Of a stretch of 64,000 bases of DNA, positions 1 through 12,172 are shown piece after piece. A program made the translations under genes and the position numbers. The stretch is from Spongilla lacustris (Eukaryota > Porifera > Demospongiae > Spongillida > Spongillidae): assembly GCA_949361645.1 (NCBI GenBank), contig OX442416.1, positions 2,906,146-2,970,145 on the forward strand, written 5' to 3'. Position 1 is the stretch's first letter; every line of letters begins with the position of its first letter. Under the pieces are notes generated by a model, which was not told the origin of the DNA, made no database searches, and worked only from the letters and a program-made list of their open reading frames with translations.

Positions 1-2676
1 GCCAGCACATGAGCAGGGGTCAACTATTAATTTTGCCTATATATTTAAAGGAAGTGGGGCCCACACCTCCTCCTGGAAAACACCTTTAAAAAGGAAAAAA
101 TCGAGTTCAGAACTGTTCCAAATAATTCATTTATGGCTTCATGGAAGAGTTTGCCGTTCATTGCCTCCCGTCCTGTATACGTACACCTGCAGCTGCTTGT
201 TCATAAAGGGGGCAAAAGTGGGGTTAGCTCTGCCAGTGGCTGTGCAAAATACGCCTGGAGTGATTTTAACACGCATTCCTCAACCTTAATTATATCTAAG
301 CCCAGATGCGAACGCACCCACAACTGAAGACTCACTGTACAGAACATGTGCTCTCCACCACCTGATATCTACAGCTGGACGTTCACATACAACCCTTATT
401 ATGCTTACATGCAGGCTACGCCTCCATATTCTGCTGCCGGGGAGCAAATTTTCTATCTAATTAGTTTCTCAAACAACAGAAAAAACCGTTCTATCCTCTG
501 ATTATTAACACTTTTGCCAGTAATTCAACTATACAGGGAGCCTTAAAAAAAAACCCATCAATTCCTCCATGCGTAATAATACGCCATCGAATCAGTTTGC
601 GCGCAGGGAGGGGGGGTCCAACGAGCGGACACCTATGCAGCTATGGGCGTACCCCAACTAATTAACTAATTTATATTAATAGCATTATAACGGGTAACGA
701 TCAATTGCATCGAACCAGCCGGCCATGACGATTCGAAATCTTCGCAAGTAATATCCGGAAGTGGAATGTTCACTTTTCAGCCATATCGTATGACAATCCC
801 ACTTCTTACAATACGTAGGTCAATGGGCAATTTTAATAGTTGACTTCTCATCAAATGCAACATTGCCGTTCTACGTAGCTAAGCAACCAACACAGCTGTT
901 CCTTATGAAATAATTACACGGGCATTTCCGTGCGCATATAAAGTACTATATTGTTACAGTTGCAATGTCTTATAAATACCATTCGGTTTCTGGACAACAT
1001 GGTGTGAGTTTTTTTTATATTAAGAGTTATAAGAGAACGAGAAAAGCAGAGTTCAAAGCAGGCTTTTAAAAATGTAATAATGGCAAGAGTGAGCATGGTA
1101 TGTACAAGATGCAGGTACAAATTTGAAATACATAGCTTTATCCTGTGCTATAACATTACCGTTGCAGCTCATGAATATTATTATTAACTTGTGGCAATGT
1201 AATAACTTGCTATACAGTCACTGGTATGGTGAATGCTAGGCTGTAGCAAAGAATAACCTATAGGCTAGGTCCTGGGATTAAGGTGGCCCCCTAGGCCCAT
1301 AGCCAGGTAATTCTTTTTTTTTATTGTGATGTAATAGTAACTATATTATAAGTGTAGTACTCATGGCATGACTTCTGCAGACCAGGGCGAAAGGAGTAAT
1401 AATTCTAGTAACATACATTACATGTACATCAGGTGTTATACATATACTGCACAACACTGCACAAGCTATAGTGCAGTGATACAAGGAAAACGAAGTCCAT
1501 TATACCCCCTTCCAGAGCTGCTCAGATAAAAATAGAGGTGTACTGTCCCTCAGTGATGTAGCGCAGTACAGGGCACCAGGAGCAGAGTTAGTTCATTGAC
1601 AGCTTGATTTGCAGGTAACAGGCCCACTTTGGCCTCTTCCTGTGCAACATTCATGGTGTCTGGGTTTAGGGTTACCTTCTAGGGCAGTCTGGAAAATGTC
1701 CTCTCAAGTCCTAAGTTGAAAAATTGATGTTGTGATCCAGGTAGTATTAGGATATTATGATCTGCATGCTTTACCATTTGTATCTTAGGCGAGGGAGGCA
1801 GACAATAGATGGGCATGACTTTAGTCTATAGAAGTGCACAACTTTCTAGCTTCTTCTCTCACATCCTTGTCACCACTGGATATGGCCCCACCCAAAGACA
1901 TTGTAGCTATTGCGATGTCCCTCAGGCCATCACAGGATTATGAAACAAAACCAAATGACCTACATTTAATTCACCCCCCATGCATGTTTGCATCATACAA
2001 TTCCCATTTCCTTCCAATGGTGTGCCCATATGTCCTCTGACCTTAATGTGTACTTACAAGGTGTTCCTGGTTGGGTGCAGGTGCAGCTGAAAGTCTTCTA
2101 AATTAGGCCTCCCCTAATATCTTAATGAGGCACTGTCTGGCCACTTTATATAGCGCAGTGATAAGAGTCTATGCAATTTGGAGTAGATCCTTTGTAATGG
2201 TATTGCACAAACCAGTTCGGAAATGTTCTAAATGGTTAGACCTTATTATTAGGCTGGTGAGTATTGAAATAACAAAATACAGCAGGCAACTTAAAAATGC
2301 TCATGTGTATTGCTGCTTATGCTGTCCATTACATTTGAATGATAATAACATATCAGGTTGCATGGTAATGTGTAGGACAAAATAAAACCACAGTGGGGTG
2401 AGGATGGATGGGAGCTCAAGGGAACAGATGGATGGGACTATTTGTGGAGGTAATACATTGCCTGACGTGGGTATGCATATAGCTGTATTTATAGTGGCTG
2501 TATTGTACGTTTTTGTGAGTCTGCACTCGCTCAGCCCTACATACTGACTGAACATTTTGTAATAAATTGTCACATGCACACCCGTGATCACACATGTATA
2601 TACACATTATTTTTGTATGCATTGTCAGTCTGCACCTTATATAAATCTTTAAACTCTTACATTTTTATAAATACAG
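1..2676. other. Upstream non-coding stretch, no gene recognised
   Basis: Only short open frames without recognisable motifs are present. If the ROCO gene that follows has its P-loop exon nearby, it should lie here or beyond the left edge. I looked for a G-x4-GK-S/T codon pattern and did not see one. Confidence 0.5.
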
Positions 2677-5600
2677 ACGAAGCTAAATCTTGAAGAAGTA
2701 GCCAAACCGCTTACAGCTGGTATTGTTGCATACCAAGTTCAGAACTCCAAGTCCAACATGATGCTTTATGACTTTGCTGGTCACCAAACCTACTACTCAA
2801 GCCATAGTTCTTTACTAGAGGCTATTTCCCTCACCAGTCCCTCCACCTTCCTCATGCTGGTGGATGTCAGTGTGGGCACTATAAAGGAAATCACTACACA
2901 AATGTATTATTGGTCTGCCATGATATGCAATGTATGTCATGAGTGTCCTCAGCCATCATCTGTCATAGTGGTGGGCACACATGCTGACAAAGTTAAGAAG
3001 AGTTACCTAACAGATCTTGGAGCAGAAATAGAACGATTAGCAAGGGATATTTTTAAAGAGCACATCTTTGTACAGTTTATTGCTCTCAATGTCAAAAAGC
3101 AGGGCAGTGATCTGAAGACCTTTTTTCGTTTGCTAGATGGAGTCAATGAGAATGTACTACAGAGGTCTCCAGCTATCTCAGTCAGTAGTCATTTGATGTT
3201 AGCTTTTTTGAATGACAAGGTTCCTCCTGACAAAGAGGCCATATCTCTGCCAGGTTTGCTGTCCCTCCTAGAAAAGAATAAACCAAGAGTTCTTCCAATA
3301 GAGACCTCTGAAATCATCGCACTTCTGAAGACCTTGGCTGATAAGGGATTCATCATCTTCCTCCACACTGATGGTGAAGATAGCTGGATAATCTGTGACT
3401 TGAAGACATTGCTTGAGAAGGTCAATGGAGCCTTGTTTGCACCTTCATCCTTCAAAGAGTACCTCCCCATAGCCAGCAACACTGGGATCGTTCCATTAAA
3501 TGTCCTTAAGAGCCATTTTCCAAACCACAACACTACAATGATTGTTCAGTTTCTTATTCAACTTCAGTTATGTCAATGCATCAACCTTATAGATGTCAAA
3601 ACAAACATGGCCCCCAAAACTCCATCACCTTCCGACATGTTGTTCTTCCCTTCTCTTATAAGAGAAGGTAGACCACATTTTGGTTGTAGTGACATCACTA
3701 CTCTTGGGGGATGCTTCGGGTGGCTCTTGTGTACGGACAATATCAAACAATTCTTTCCAAATCGCTTCCTTCATACACTCTTACTTAACCTGGCATACAA
3801 GATATGTCTCTCAGATACAAATCGTCAAATAAATGCTGATATTCAGAGTACCAATCGCCAGTGCAAGGTGTGGAGCACTGGCATCAGCTGGAGAAGTGTA
3901 AAGGGAGTGAGCACTACCATCGAGCTGATGGAACATTCAAGTTGCCTGTTCTTGGTAATGGCCTTCCCACATCGGAAGTTTTGTAATGAGCTTGCCCCTG
4001 TTCTTCAAACCATCAAAATGGCTCTTGATCAGTTCTGTCCATCTGTTGCAGCATCAGAATACATTGTAGACCCTAGTACAGCTAGCTCTGTGTTCTTACA
4101 AGGCTGCTCTCCACTGTCATTAACCAGAGTTAAGCTCCCTCATCTTAGAGATGCTCTTAAGGAAGATGATCCTTCAGTAGTGGACACCAATAATGAAGTG
4201 GTATTACTTAAAAACTGGACTAGTGAGGAGCTAGATCTTCCACATCTTGTGTCTATTGCTGTGAATGGTAAGGTGATGGTAGTCTGTACATATGGGGTGT
4301 CATTTCATTTCCCCCTCACAGGAGGTGACATTTTCCAAGAATACCAGACTCCCACAAACAACCCACTGAATGGTTAGTTTACTGTTATTCAAGCTTCTCT
4401 GTGCACATATTTAGCTTCTGTACATGTGAGGGTGTAGGTGTGGCCACAAGGGTACATGTACACCATGTAAGACATGACCAAAAGAAAATAAAGAACAGCT
4501 TATTTGAACATATACATGTACCTCTTTGTTTATACAATAAGTAGCGTCGTGTGTGGGCATAACCAAGGATTGAAAGTAATTATCAACTTCAATACTTGAT
4601 GCAGTTGTAAGGCAAATATCATAAAATAAACAAACATTACAATTTATTTAATACACTATCCAACACTGTGGTTAGGGCAATATCAGCAATTCTGAATAAT
4701 GATTTAGTACTTTTAGGTTATTGAGCTGCCTTTCAAAGATATTACTACCACATACATGTATACTATTTAAATAACATAATACCAAAAGTGAGATCACAAT
4801 ACTTTTGTCATTCTGGTACTGTAAAGTAAGTTAAGGAATGTCAACCACATGCATATTTAGGAAGATGTAAACCTGACAGACTGCAACTTATCAAATTTCA
4901 AATGATGTGGTTACCTTTGATTGTTTCTCCTTTGTTTTTCAGAGTGTACTTCTGTGGTCAACTCTTCCCCTTCCTTGTCACAATTGATAGCCCAAGGAGT
5001 GCTGTCGGAAGGTTAGTCAATAAGCATAGGTATTATAGTTGAATATCTACTATAATATCTGTGATATAAGTAGTGGTCCTGTCAAGTGTGCTGTGTGTAT
5101 TGGGTAGGGTTATGTACATGTACTCAGTATGTATCGGTTCATCACGCACACATAAGCTTATTAAGCTAGCTAAATACAATTGGTGTAATGATGAAAGAAC
5201 TGTGGCTTGAATGCATTTCTCAGCTGCATTAGAACACTGTCATTTGAGCCATGTAGCCATTGTTGTAGTATGTCTCTATTTTTTTATTTGTGTTCCACCT
5301 CCTATGCTTTTAGAATGGCTCCTAGCTGTCTTATCCTTCTGTAAAAATTACCAAAGTTGTAATGCATTGTGCATTACTGCAATCTGTATATGGCAATGTT
5401 CACTTTACATGTGGCATAAAAGCACTCAGTTCATGTTATAACTATGAAGAAACGATCAAACCAAAGCCAAACTGAGTTAATGCAATATAACTGGTGGTAA
5501 CCAATTGAATCATGTACATCAAAAGGACACTAATCAAATCTTTAGTGGTCAAGGACGTAGTACATGTCATGTGTGGCCTAATAATGTGGTGGGTACTGTT

Positions 5601-5959
5601 GATTGATTGATGGTGGCATTGTGAGTACATACCTTCCTCCACAAACATGTTGCGGTACTTCCACACCCTTTTTAACCAATGTGGTTCTCCCTCCAGGAAC
5701 ACCCACTATGCAGGAGCTTTTATGCTTCTCTGATCAGAAGTTCAATATTGCAGTACAGGTTGGAGCAAAGTATTCCACCTTTGGTGTATTTCTACTGGAC
5801 GATAAGAGTGGAACCATAGTGGAAGCACTGGAGATGGAACATTTAAAGAATGCAGAACGGATCAATTTGGCTATACTTCAGAAATGGCTTCAGGGAATGG
5901 GTTTGAAGCCAGTAGCTTGGTCTACCCTGGTGACTGCTTTGGAAAAGATTAATTTATGA
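2677..5959 (+). CDS. Roc-COR GTPase with C-terminal Death domain (3' three exons)
   Basis: Three exons join in frame: 2677-4372, 4943-5011 and 5697-5959, with AG acceptors, GT donors and a stop at 5957-5959. Exon 1 opens right after an AG acceptor with an in-frame TAA just upstream, so earlier exons are missing. About 675 residues are visible. Near the start is the G3-type switch motif DFAGHQTYYSSH, followed by the G4-type motif VVGTHADK, both typical of the Roc (Ras of complex proteins) GTPase domain. Next comes a COR-like region with a winged-helix-like segment (ALLKTLADKGFIIFL, then WIICDLKTLLEKV). The last exon encodes about 85 residues with Death-domain spacing: ILQKWLQ in the fifth helix and W-x2-L-x3-L in the sixth. 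Roc-COR followed by Death occurs in DAPK1-type and invertebrate ROCO proteins, so the product is probably a cytosolic GTPase scaffold in cell-death or innate signalling. The nucleotide-binding P-loop is not visible, so GTP binding is inferred only. Confidence 0.82.
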
Positions 5960-6919
5960 AACATAAATGGAAAATGGACAGACTTTAATTTGTATATGAG
6001 ATTTGAGCTAGAAATTTTGCATCACTAGTGGACTTATGTAGGCAGTAGGTATTGTGTGCTACTTTAATATTAGCCACTGATTTGTACCAGATACACATGA
6101 ATGCTTTGTCATAGATTAGTACATGTAGTGCAATTGGTTTATATTATCTTGTAGGTCTTGGAAAAGAGCACGCTATATTGTTCGTTTCTTGCGATATTTT
6201 GTAAGTAACAAATCACTGGTCAGTTGTATTGCTGCTTAGAAGTTAGCCCTTCATTCCACATACATGTACTGGCCTTGTGGTCAACAATGTATGTAACTGA
6301 TTCCATTGAAACAGAAATATAAGCAGCTAAGTATACCAGCACAGGTCACAGCCGATGGGGACAAACATAAATATACCTACATGTATCAAAACACTTGCAC
6401 TTGCCAGCAATGTGGATGGCTTGCATGAGCATTGACAGAATGCTGAGTTTGTTTTAAAAGGTTTGTGTATATGAGACTGTATTAATAACACAGCTTTGTA
6501 TTGAAATGAATCATAGGTATTTTGAATAGCTGTGGTCTAAATATGTTACACAGGAGTGTGCATGTGCATGTAGGCTACATAACTCAATGGATATCTTGAA
6601 ATGAACAAATTTTAGATATTAAAATAATTTCAGGTAGATCTATTAAAAAGAGTAATAAAGAACTATTGGGTCTCTAATGACAAAACCTGTTTATGGTGTT
6701 TTCTGTCTGCATTCAAAAGGAAATTGGTCATTGGGTATTCTTCTATTGGATCAGTTTCTAATATATCCATAAGCTTCAACAAGTGGACAATCTTCCATAT
6801 TGAAAAAGTGGGACTTGTGCATGTAATTGTGAACTGTCAACTGCTGCTTGTGCTTGTGACACAATGGACATAACCTTGTGGCCATACTTAGCACCAATGT
6901 GCATGATGTAATATATATA
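5960..6919. other. 3' flank of ROCO-Death gene
   Basis: AT-rich sequence with no coding potential seen. An AATAAA lies near 6654 as a possible but distant polyadenylation signal. Confidence 0.4.
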
Positions 6920-7200
6920 CAAGATATAAAAAACATTCTCTCTGAGAAAGTTAGCGGTATATAGGATTTGAAGGCAATGGTGGTGTAAAAAGGAAGGGAA
7001 CAAGGGATTGAGTGGAGATATACAATAATTATTCCTATATTTAGCAACATGATTGTAATGACGTTCTATACAGTGCTAAATATAGGAATAATTATTGTAT
7101 ATCTCCACTCAATCCCTTGTTCCCTTCCTTTTTACACCACCATTGCCTTCAAATCCTATATACCACTAACTTTCTCAGAGAGAATGTTTTTTATATCTTG
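6920..7200. mobile_element. Foldback (long inverted repeat) element, copy A
   Basis: The 125-bp arm 6920-7044 is almost perfectly the reverse complement of 7076-7200, with a loop of about 31 bp. A diverged copy of the same unit, sharing the segments around CACCACCATT and CACTAACTTTCTC, lies at 55922-56098. Two copies at unrelated positions argue for a non-autonomous mobile element and not a chance hairpin. No coding sequence and no clear target-site duplication were found. Confidence 0.75.
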
Positions 7201-7287
7201 TTTGATTCATTTTTTTAAATAAGTGACTACTAGTATATAGGTGTACATGTAGTACAATGTAGACGATCGTACGATAAAATCCAGCCT

Positions 7288-8241
7288 TTAACACCGCGTC
7301 CGTGAAATTCGAATGTTTTTTTGGCCTATTTTGTCGAACTCACTTTTTGGAAAATTAGTCGGAAGGGTTCCAATAGCCACAAATAGCGGTGTACCTAGTA
7401 GTTCAACTCCCTACACGATGTTTGGAGCTACTGTCAGCCTTGTAACCACTTCCGCCGAGGACCTGCGTTTGTTTAGAGTTGAGAGGGTAAGACTGTTACC
7501 GGAAAAGGGACACTTTTTTCTGACAAGGTTTCGGAATTTAAAAACAACATAGACATGCTCAACTGGATCGGATAGGTAGCGCTTGAACAAATTCTGGCAA
7601 TAGCCTATCGTGTTAGCGTAGAAACAAGCAATAAAACTCTCTTGGATCTCGTCTCCGGACCTAAACGCCTAATTTTGGCCATACGTAATGTAATTTTACG
7701 TGTTGATTGATGTCACGCGAGTCTGAGTTACAATACGTCACTACCATAAGTTACTATAAATCGCACCACGTGAGACAAGTACACCGCCCTCTTTCCTCCA
7801 GTTTCGTTCCCGTCCGGTTATTTGATTATCTCGTACCCAGATATAAATTAACTACACTGATCTATGTAAGTCCTCGAACGAGGTGAATAACTGTAAGTGA
7901 GTTTTGTACAAGAACTAAGGTAACTGCCAACACAGTATTCATTGTGGCCTCCTATTCGTACCAAATGACATTTAAAATCGTATCTAAAGCGGCTCTTAAT
8001 TGTCTAGAAAAAAAGTGTCCCCAGCAACGCTTCGTAACCGAAAAGCATCAAACCGCGTCACTTTGAACACATACAGGTCCGTGTCCATGATAGATATAAG
8101 GCAGACAACAACGCCAAATGTATTGGCGATAGTTGAACTGTATAAAAAATATGCTTTTCCAGACAATTGGGGCGTTCCGACTAATTTTTAAAAAGTTGAG
8201 TTCGACCAAAAAACATTCGAATTTCACGGACGCGGTGTTAA
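7288..8241. mobile_element. TTAA-flanked non-autonomous DNA transposon with long inverted termini
   Basis: The element (7292-8237, 946 bp) has mirrored ends starting CACCGCGTCCGTGAAATTCG and is bounded on both sides by TTAA (7288-7291, 8238-8241). The first 40 bp of each end are near identical. Weaker complementarity continues for about 240 bp, including GGGACACTTTTTTCT near 7508 against its complement near 8003. TTAA duplications are the hallmark of piggyBac-type insertion, although the terminal sequence is not the usual CCC start. No transposase frame is present, so it would need a helper in trans. Confidence 0.72.
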
Positions 8242-8294
8242 TTGTAATTCCCACGTTTTATTTTATTGCCTAGCAACACAATGTTTACTTACAG

Positions 8295-8612
8295 TTATGT
8301 TACATTTGCAGCTGTTCCATTAGTTCGAAACTCGCGCGCCAAGCTTTCCCTCTTAGAAGCTCGTTTCTCGTCTGAGTTCAGTTCATAACGTCGCATCTTA
8401 GAAGCTCGCACCGCAACAGAATTCTTTTCCTGTTGCCACCTCTTAGAAGCTCGGTTCGACTCCAGATTTGCTCTGTACATGTCACGAGCAGACGCCCGCC
8501 TTTGTTCAGCATCAGCATCGTACCGAACTCGGGATGACTCTAACTCATAGCCTCGATTTAGGAGGTATTGCTCTCGTCGCTTAGCTTTCCTCTTTCGTAG
8601 CCGTAAAGGCAT
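8295..8612 (-). CDS. Short basic protein with tandem RASKR-type repeats
   Basis: A 105-residue open frame is strongly basic and contains about four tandem units of roughly 15 residues, each carrying RAS-K/A-R (RRASARDMYRAN, RASKRWQQEKN, RASKMRRYELN, RASKRESL). The DNA repeats the same unit as CTTAGAAGCTCG. Similar repeats form the N-terminal part of multi-copy, transposon-linked proteins in sponges and cnidarians, sometimes ahead of helicase or OTU domains; this is from general knowledge, not a search. No such domain follows here, so it is either a small gene or a detached 5' fragment. It lies 54 bp outside the TTAA element. Confidence 0.4.
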   Translation of the reverse strand: MPLRLRKRKAKRREQYLLNRGYELESSRVRYDADAEQRRASARDMYRANLESNRASKRWQQEKNSVAVRASKMRRYELNSDEKRASKRESLAREFRTNGTAANVT

Positions 8613-8890
8613 TTTGACAAAAACAACTTCGCTAGCTTAAAATGGTGAGCAAAACTAAAAACACAAATGAAACTCCCCCCTGTTCCAATCATACCCTGAA
8701 ACATTGTCATGGAAACGGTTTTAATATAGCTCTCTATATTACGTAAGTATATCTTGGCGCGCGAGAACAGCTGCAAATTTCGTATATCGCTTTATTTATA
8801 TATCTGATACCTGAAGATGTATTTTCAGGAAATTCTACGATTTTTGGTGTACTTTAAAACCTTTCCTATCTCGAGTTATACTCACCCATA

Positions 8891-8892
8891 AA

Positions 8893-8946
<54 letters not shown>
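8891..8946. repeat. (GAC)n trinucleotide microsatellite
   Basis: About 18 uninterrupted GAC units. No gene context; the valine run seen on the opposite strand is a shadow of the repeat. Confidence 0.9.
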
Positions 8947-9399
8947 TATGGACAAATTACGGTCTGGGAACGAGAACCACGAGCTTTTTGTTCTCTTAAA
9001 GTAAACGGTCTGGCGACTTGAACAAAACATGAAAATGATCGTCTTTCCCATTGTGGATCGATAGCAATAAAGAGCTACACTATCCGTTTCTCGGTTCGTG
9101 AGTTATACGCGGGACGCGGTTTTTAATGATATTCATGATACGGCACAACTCCTATATGAGAGTTACTGCCGTAACTCTCGATAGTAGCTGTGGGCTATCC
9201 TACTGATGACAGGTGTAGCTTTGATCCCTTTTACCTCATCAGAATATATACATCATGCTATTTCATGCCTTTGATGCTTCAGGGATCAGTGGACTAACAG
9301 TAATGTGCTGAAAATGTATATTACTTGTTATTTGAAATTATATTTTTAATAGGGTACATTTGTGAGTGCTAAATAACTTTCAGCTGTACTGGTCAAAAT

Positions 9400-9747
9400 T
9401 TATATGAGGACCCTAAAGTCATGCAGTTCCTGGTAAGTCCAATTGCACGTTGTGCTATCCCCTCCATCTGCTGCCTCCACCTCCTTTCTTTGTGAACCAT
9501 GATATAGTTTTCCACCTTCCCAATTTGTGTCCATATTGAAATTTTCATCCGCATCAACTTTCACTCTCCAGTCTGAATTTTTACTCTTCAAGGCATCACG
9601 GTTAGCCTTCACCCACCTCTTCTCCTTTATCGCCATCTTCTCCTCCCTTCCTTGTCCCTCTTCACTTGGGATCAGTCTCACCCTCTTCAGCTTTTCCAGC
9701 CACTTAATTTCTTCAAGCTCCTTGAGCTTTCTATACAGCTCCATCAA
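9400..9747 (-). CDS. Unrecognised charged open frame
   Basis: A 115-codon frame begins with a Lys/Glu/Leu-rich, coiled-coil-like stretch (KLKELEEIKWLEKLKRV) and continues with a mixed hydrophilic sequence. Composition is protein-like rather than low-complexity, but I know no matching family. Splice sites and a promoter are not evident, so it may be an exon, a transposon fragment or chance. Confidence 0.2.
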   Translation of the reverse strand: MMELYRKLKELEEIKWLEKLKRVRLIPSEEGQGREEKMAIKEKRWVKANRDALKSKNSDWRVKVDADENFNMDTNWEGGKLYHGSQRKEVEAADGGDSTTCNWTYQELHDFRVLI

Positions 9748-9985
9748 ATTGTTGATGAGGTAAGCAGGTGGGAAACTGTTCTCACTCTTGTAGCAAGAAA
9801 TATCCTCTCTGCACAGTGATTATTTGTTCTTCTGAGCTTTGGAAGAGCCTTTCCAAACACTGTTTACAGTAAGGTGGTGGCAGGCAACAGGAACTTTGGC
9901 TCATTGTAAACCTCGTAGTTAATTGGCTGCTGAGATTTTATACAATCCCTTAAGATTCCTAGACCACTGAATATTCCGGTGCAGA

Positions 9986-10009
9986 CCCCCCCCCCCCCCC
10001 CCCCCCCCC
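9986..10009. repeat. Oligo(dC) tract, 24 nt
   Basis: Uninterrupted run of cytosines, one of at least eleven C or G runs of 15-29 nt in the window. Confidence 0.9.
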
Positions 10010-10239
10010 TTGGGGATGCCCATGCAGCATGGGTTTGTGCCCCTCCCCACCCCTCACTAATACTAAAATTCGTGGTTGTTGTTCATGTGTGCTCCTTCCA
10101 CATGTGTGCCCCTCCCACATGTGTGCCCCTCCCACTAGAGCTACTGCATCTACTGTCTTTCTTCCCAATCTGGGCTCCTCCTACCGACCACTACTTCCAT
10201 TGGTGTGCTCCATTATAAGGCTTCGTACTATGCCTTCTC

Positions 10240-10684
10240 CCGCAAGATGGCTGCCGATGCCTTTGCTGAAGACCCTGCCTGCCTACATGTGCAATAACAA
10301 GAGATACATATGCCACGACATACCACCATCTCCATGGCAACCACACCTCCCGTGCCTTTTATCTGTTTGACAAGACCTCTCATATCTATGACATCATACC
10401 TTCCGTCTTCATGATGACCACCCTTTTCCCCCTCCAGTCACCTCCTGATAGCTGTGGAGTGCAGCATAAGCTCATCTACCTGCTGGACATGCACACCCAC
10501 TTCTCTGGGGGCACTCCTGGAAAGGCTGTAAGGACACAGGGACAGCTTTATGTCCATACCTGGCCACACCCCCTCTAAGGAAATGAAAGAAGACCTGATC
10601 AAGCCTCCAGTGACCAAGTCTGACATAGGCACCCAGACAGACACACATCTGGTGGAGTCCAACCTGGTCAAGTCCTATGAGTGA
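10240..10684 (+). pseudogene. Possible decayed coding fragment, unknown family
   Basis: Codon-like composition in changing frames. The clearest stretch, 10562-10684, reads KEMKEDLIKPPVTKSDIGTQ and ends in TGA. In-frame stops separate it from upstream pieces. It could be the remnant of a gene or of a retroelement. I do not recognise the product. Confidence 0.2.
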
Positions 10685-10754
10685 AATGAATGGGAGCTGA
10701 GAAGGAAGGCCATCAAGCTGGTGGGCCTGTGCTCCCAGCACACCAGCTGGCTTA

Positions 10755-10915
10755 TGTACACACATGCATGCACACATGAATATACGTACACACATATACC
10801 ATATACATGTGCACACATGTACACATGCACAAACACATATCCACACATCAACACACATACAAACACATACATACATGTACACATATCCGCACATGTGCAC
10901 ACACACCCATACAAC
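10755..10915. repeat. Degenerate ACACAT/TACACA-rich simple repeat
   Basis: Purine-pyrimidine alternating tract of ACACATAC-like units, non-coding. Confidence 0.7.
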
Positions 10916-11165
10916 ATGCAGACTAACTTACAGCAAAGAGTTACACAACCAGGGAGAATACCACTCAGGTATACCTGCCAAAGTAAGGGCCTCAAACCCT
11001 GTGTACCAACTGGATTGAGCTATGACCTCTGTGTCATGTGACCATTCCCCTATATCCTATACATGTCTTGTCACCATTAACCCCCCTTGTCACTTTCATG
11101 TTACTTGTACATGTAGCTTCGATCTTCTTGTCATCTTACAGACGCATCTTTCATTACTTCACCAC

Positions 11166-11298
11166 ATGCTCTTCCTCCCCCTCCTCCTCCTCCCCCTCCT
11201 CCTCCTCCTCCCCCTCCTCCTCCCCCTCCTCCTCCTCCCCCTCCTCCTCCCCCTCCTCCTCCTCCTCCCCTCCTCCTCCTTCTCCTCCTCCCCTCCCC
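11166..11298. repeat. (CCT)n/(CCCCTCCT)n polypyrimidine tract
   Basis: About 130 bp of CCT and CCCCTCCTCCT units on the plus strand. Open frames across it are low-complexity artefacts. Confidence 0.88.
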
Positions 11299-11753
11299 AT
11301 AACCTGCGCATATGCTTACAGCCTTACATATTATGGGAGACTGGGGCCGGTTGTCACAATTTTTGTGCTTCATATCACCCCTGATTTTGAAAGTGGAAAT
11401 TACATATAAATAATGGTTATTGCATAATAAAAGAACATCATCTATGCACACTTTGCCTATTTCAGTTTATTATTAGAAGCAACCATATTTATAAAATTAA
11501 GCCGGCTTCACATGAGCAGCGAGCAGATCATAGCATTATACACATTTAGTTACCATCGTTTTCCAACATATCTTAGACCCATCAATGCCTTGTATTGTAT
11601 GAGCACTAAAATCTCCCAGGTTCTACACAACCAAAGCACTCTATATATTATTGCTTATTAAAATGAACTGTTAATACAATGTATTAATGTTACCTATGTG
11701 TGTACACACTGTATACTTACATCAAGGGCTGACTGTGCCATTTTATTAAACAG

Positions 11754-11889
11754 CTACACCATTACCATCAATAGCTACCCATCCACAGGTACACCAGAAC
11801 GATCAACAGCTACACCAGAACCATCAACAACCATACCTGAACCACCTTTAATAGCTACGTCAATAGTATCACTAGAAGAAAGCACACAG
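11754..11889 (+). CDS. Candidate Ser/Thr/Pro-rich exon (first copy)
   Basis: It follows the acceptor TTTATTAAACAG and ends at a CAG/GT boundary. One frame reads TPERSTATPEPSTTIPEPP, a low-complexity linker-like sequence. The frame across the whole exon is ambiguous relative to the downstream phase-1 exons, so this copy may be dead. It may belong to the kinase-like relic at 17840-19322. Confidence 0.3.
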
Positions 11890-12082
11890 GTGCAAAGAGC
11901 TGGCTTCACATGAGTAGTAAGCAGATCATAGCATTATAGTTACCATCGTTTTCCAACATGAGCACTATAAAATCTCCCAGGCTGTTTACTCTAAATTGCT
12001 TATTAAAATGAACTATTTACCTATGTGTGTACAGACTGTGTACTTGTATCAAAGGCTGACTGTGCCATATTTTATTAAACAG

Positions 12083-12172
12083 CTACATGTACATCAGAAT
12101 TAACAGCAGCTACACCAGAACCATCAACAGCTACATCAATACTATCAAGATTACGCAGAAGAAAACAAACAG
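12083..12172 (+). CDS. Candidate Ser/Thr/Pro-rich exon (second copy)
   Basis: A 90-nt exon bounded by CAG and GT, phase 1 on both sides, reading SELTAATPEPSTATSILSRL followed by a basic end. Its phase and its G-ending donor match the candidate exons at 14343, 14465 and 17840, which could splice together without breaking frame. Confidence 0.35.

Larger units (their letters stand above)
11501..12172 (+). repeat. Tandem duplication of an exon-containing segment
   Basis: The segment 11501-11889 recurs as 11899-12172 with deletions. Both begin GGCTTCACATGAG, share AGCAGATCATAGCATTATA, TTACCATCGTTTTCCAACAT, CTATGTGTGTACA and TTTATTAAACAG, and each ends in an exon-like stretch coding for Thr-Pro-Glu-Pro-Ser-type repeats. 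It looks like a tandem exon duplication. Confidence 0.7.

Noticed and set aside
3189..3533. Antisense 114-codon frame inside the ROCO exon
   Set aside because: Shadow of the sense frame, which has clear domain motifs.
10472..10995. Cys/Val/Met-rich frames (MCVHMCGYVYMY type)
   Set aside because: Low-complexity product of the ACACAT repeat.
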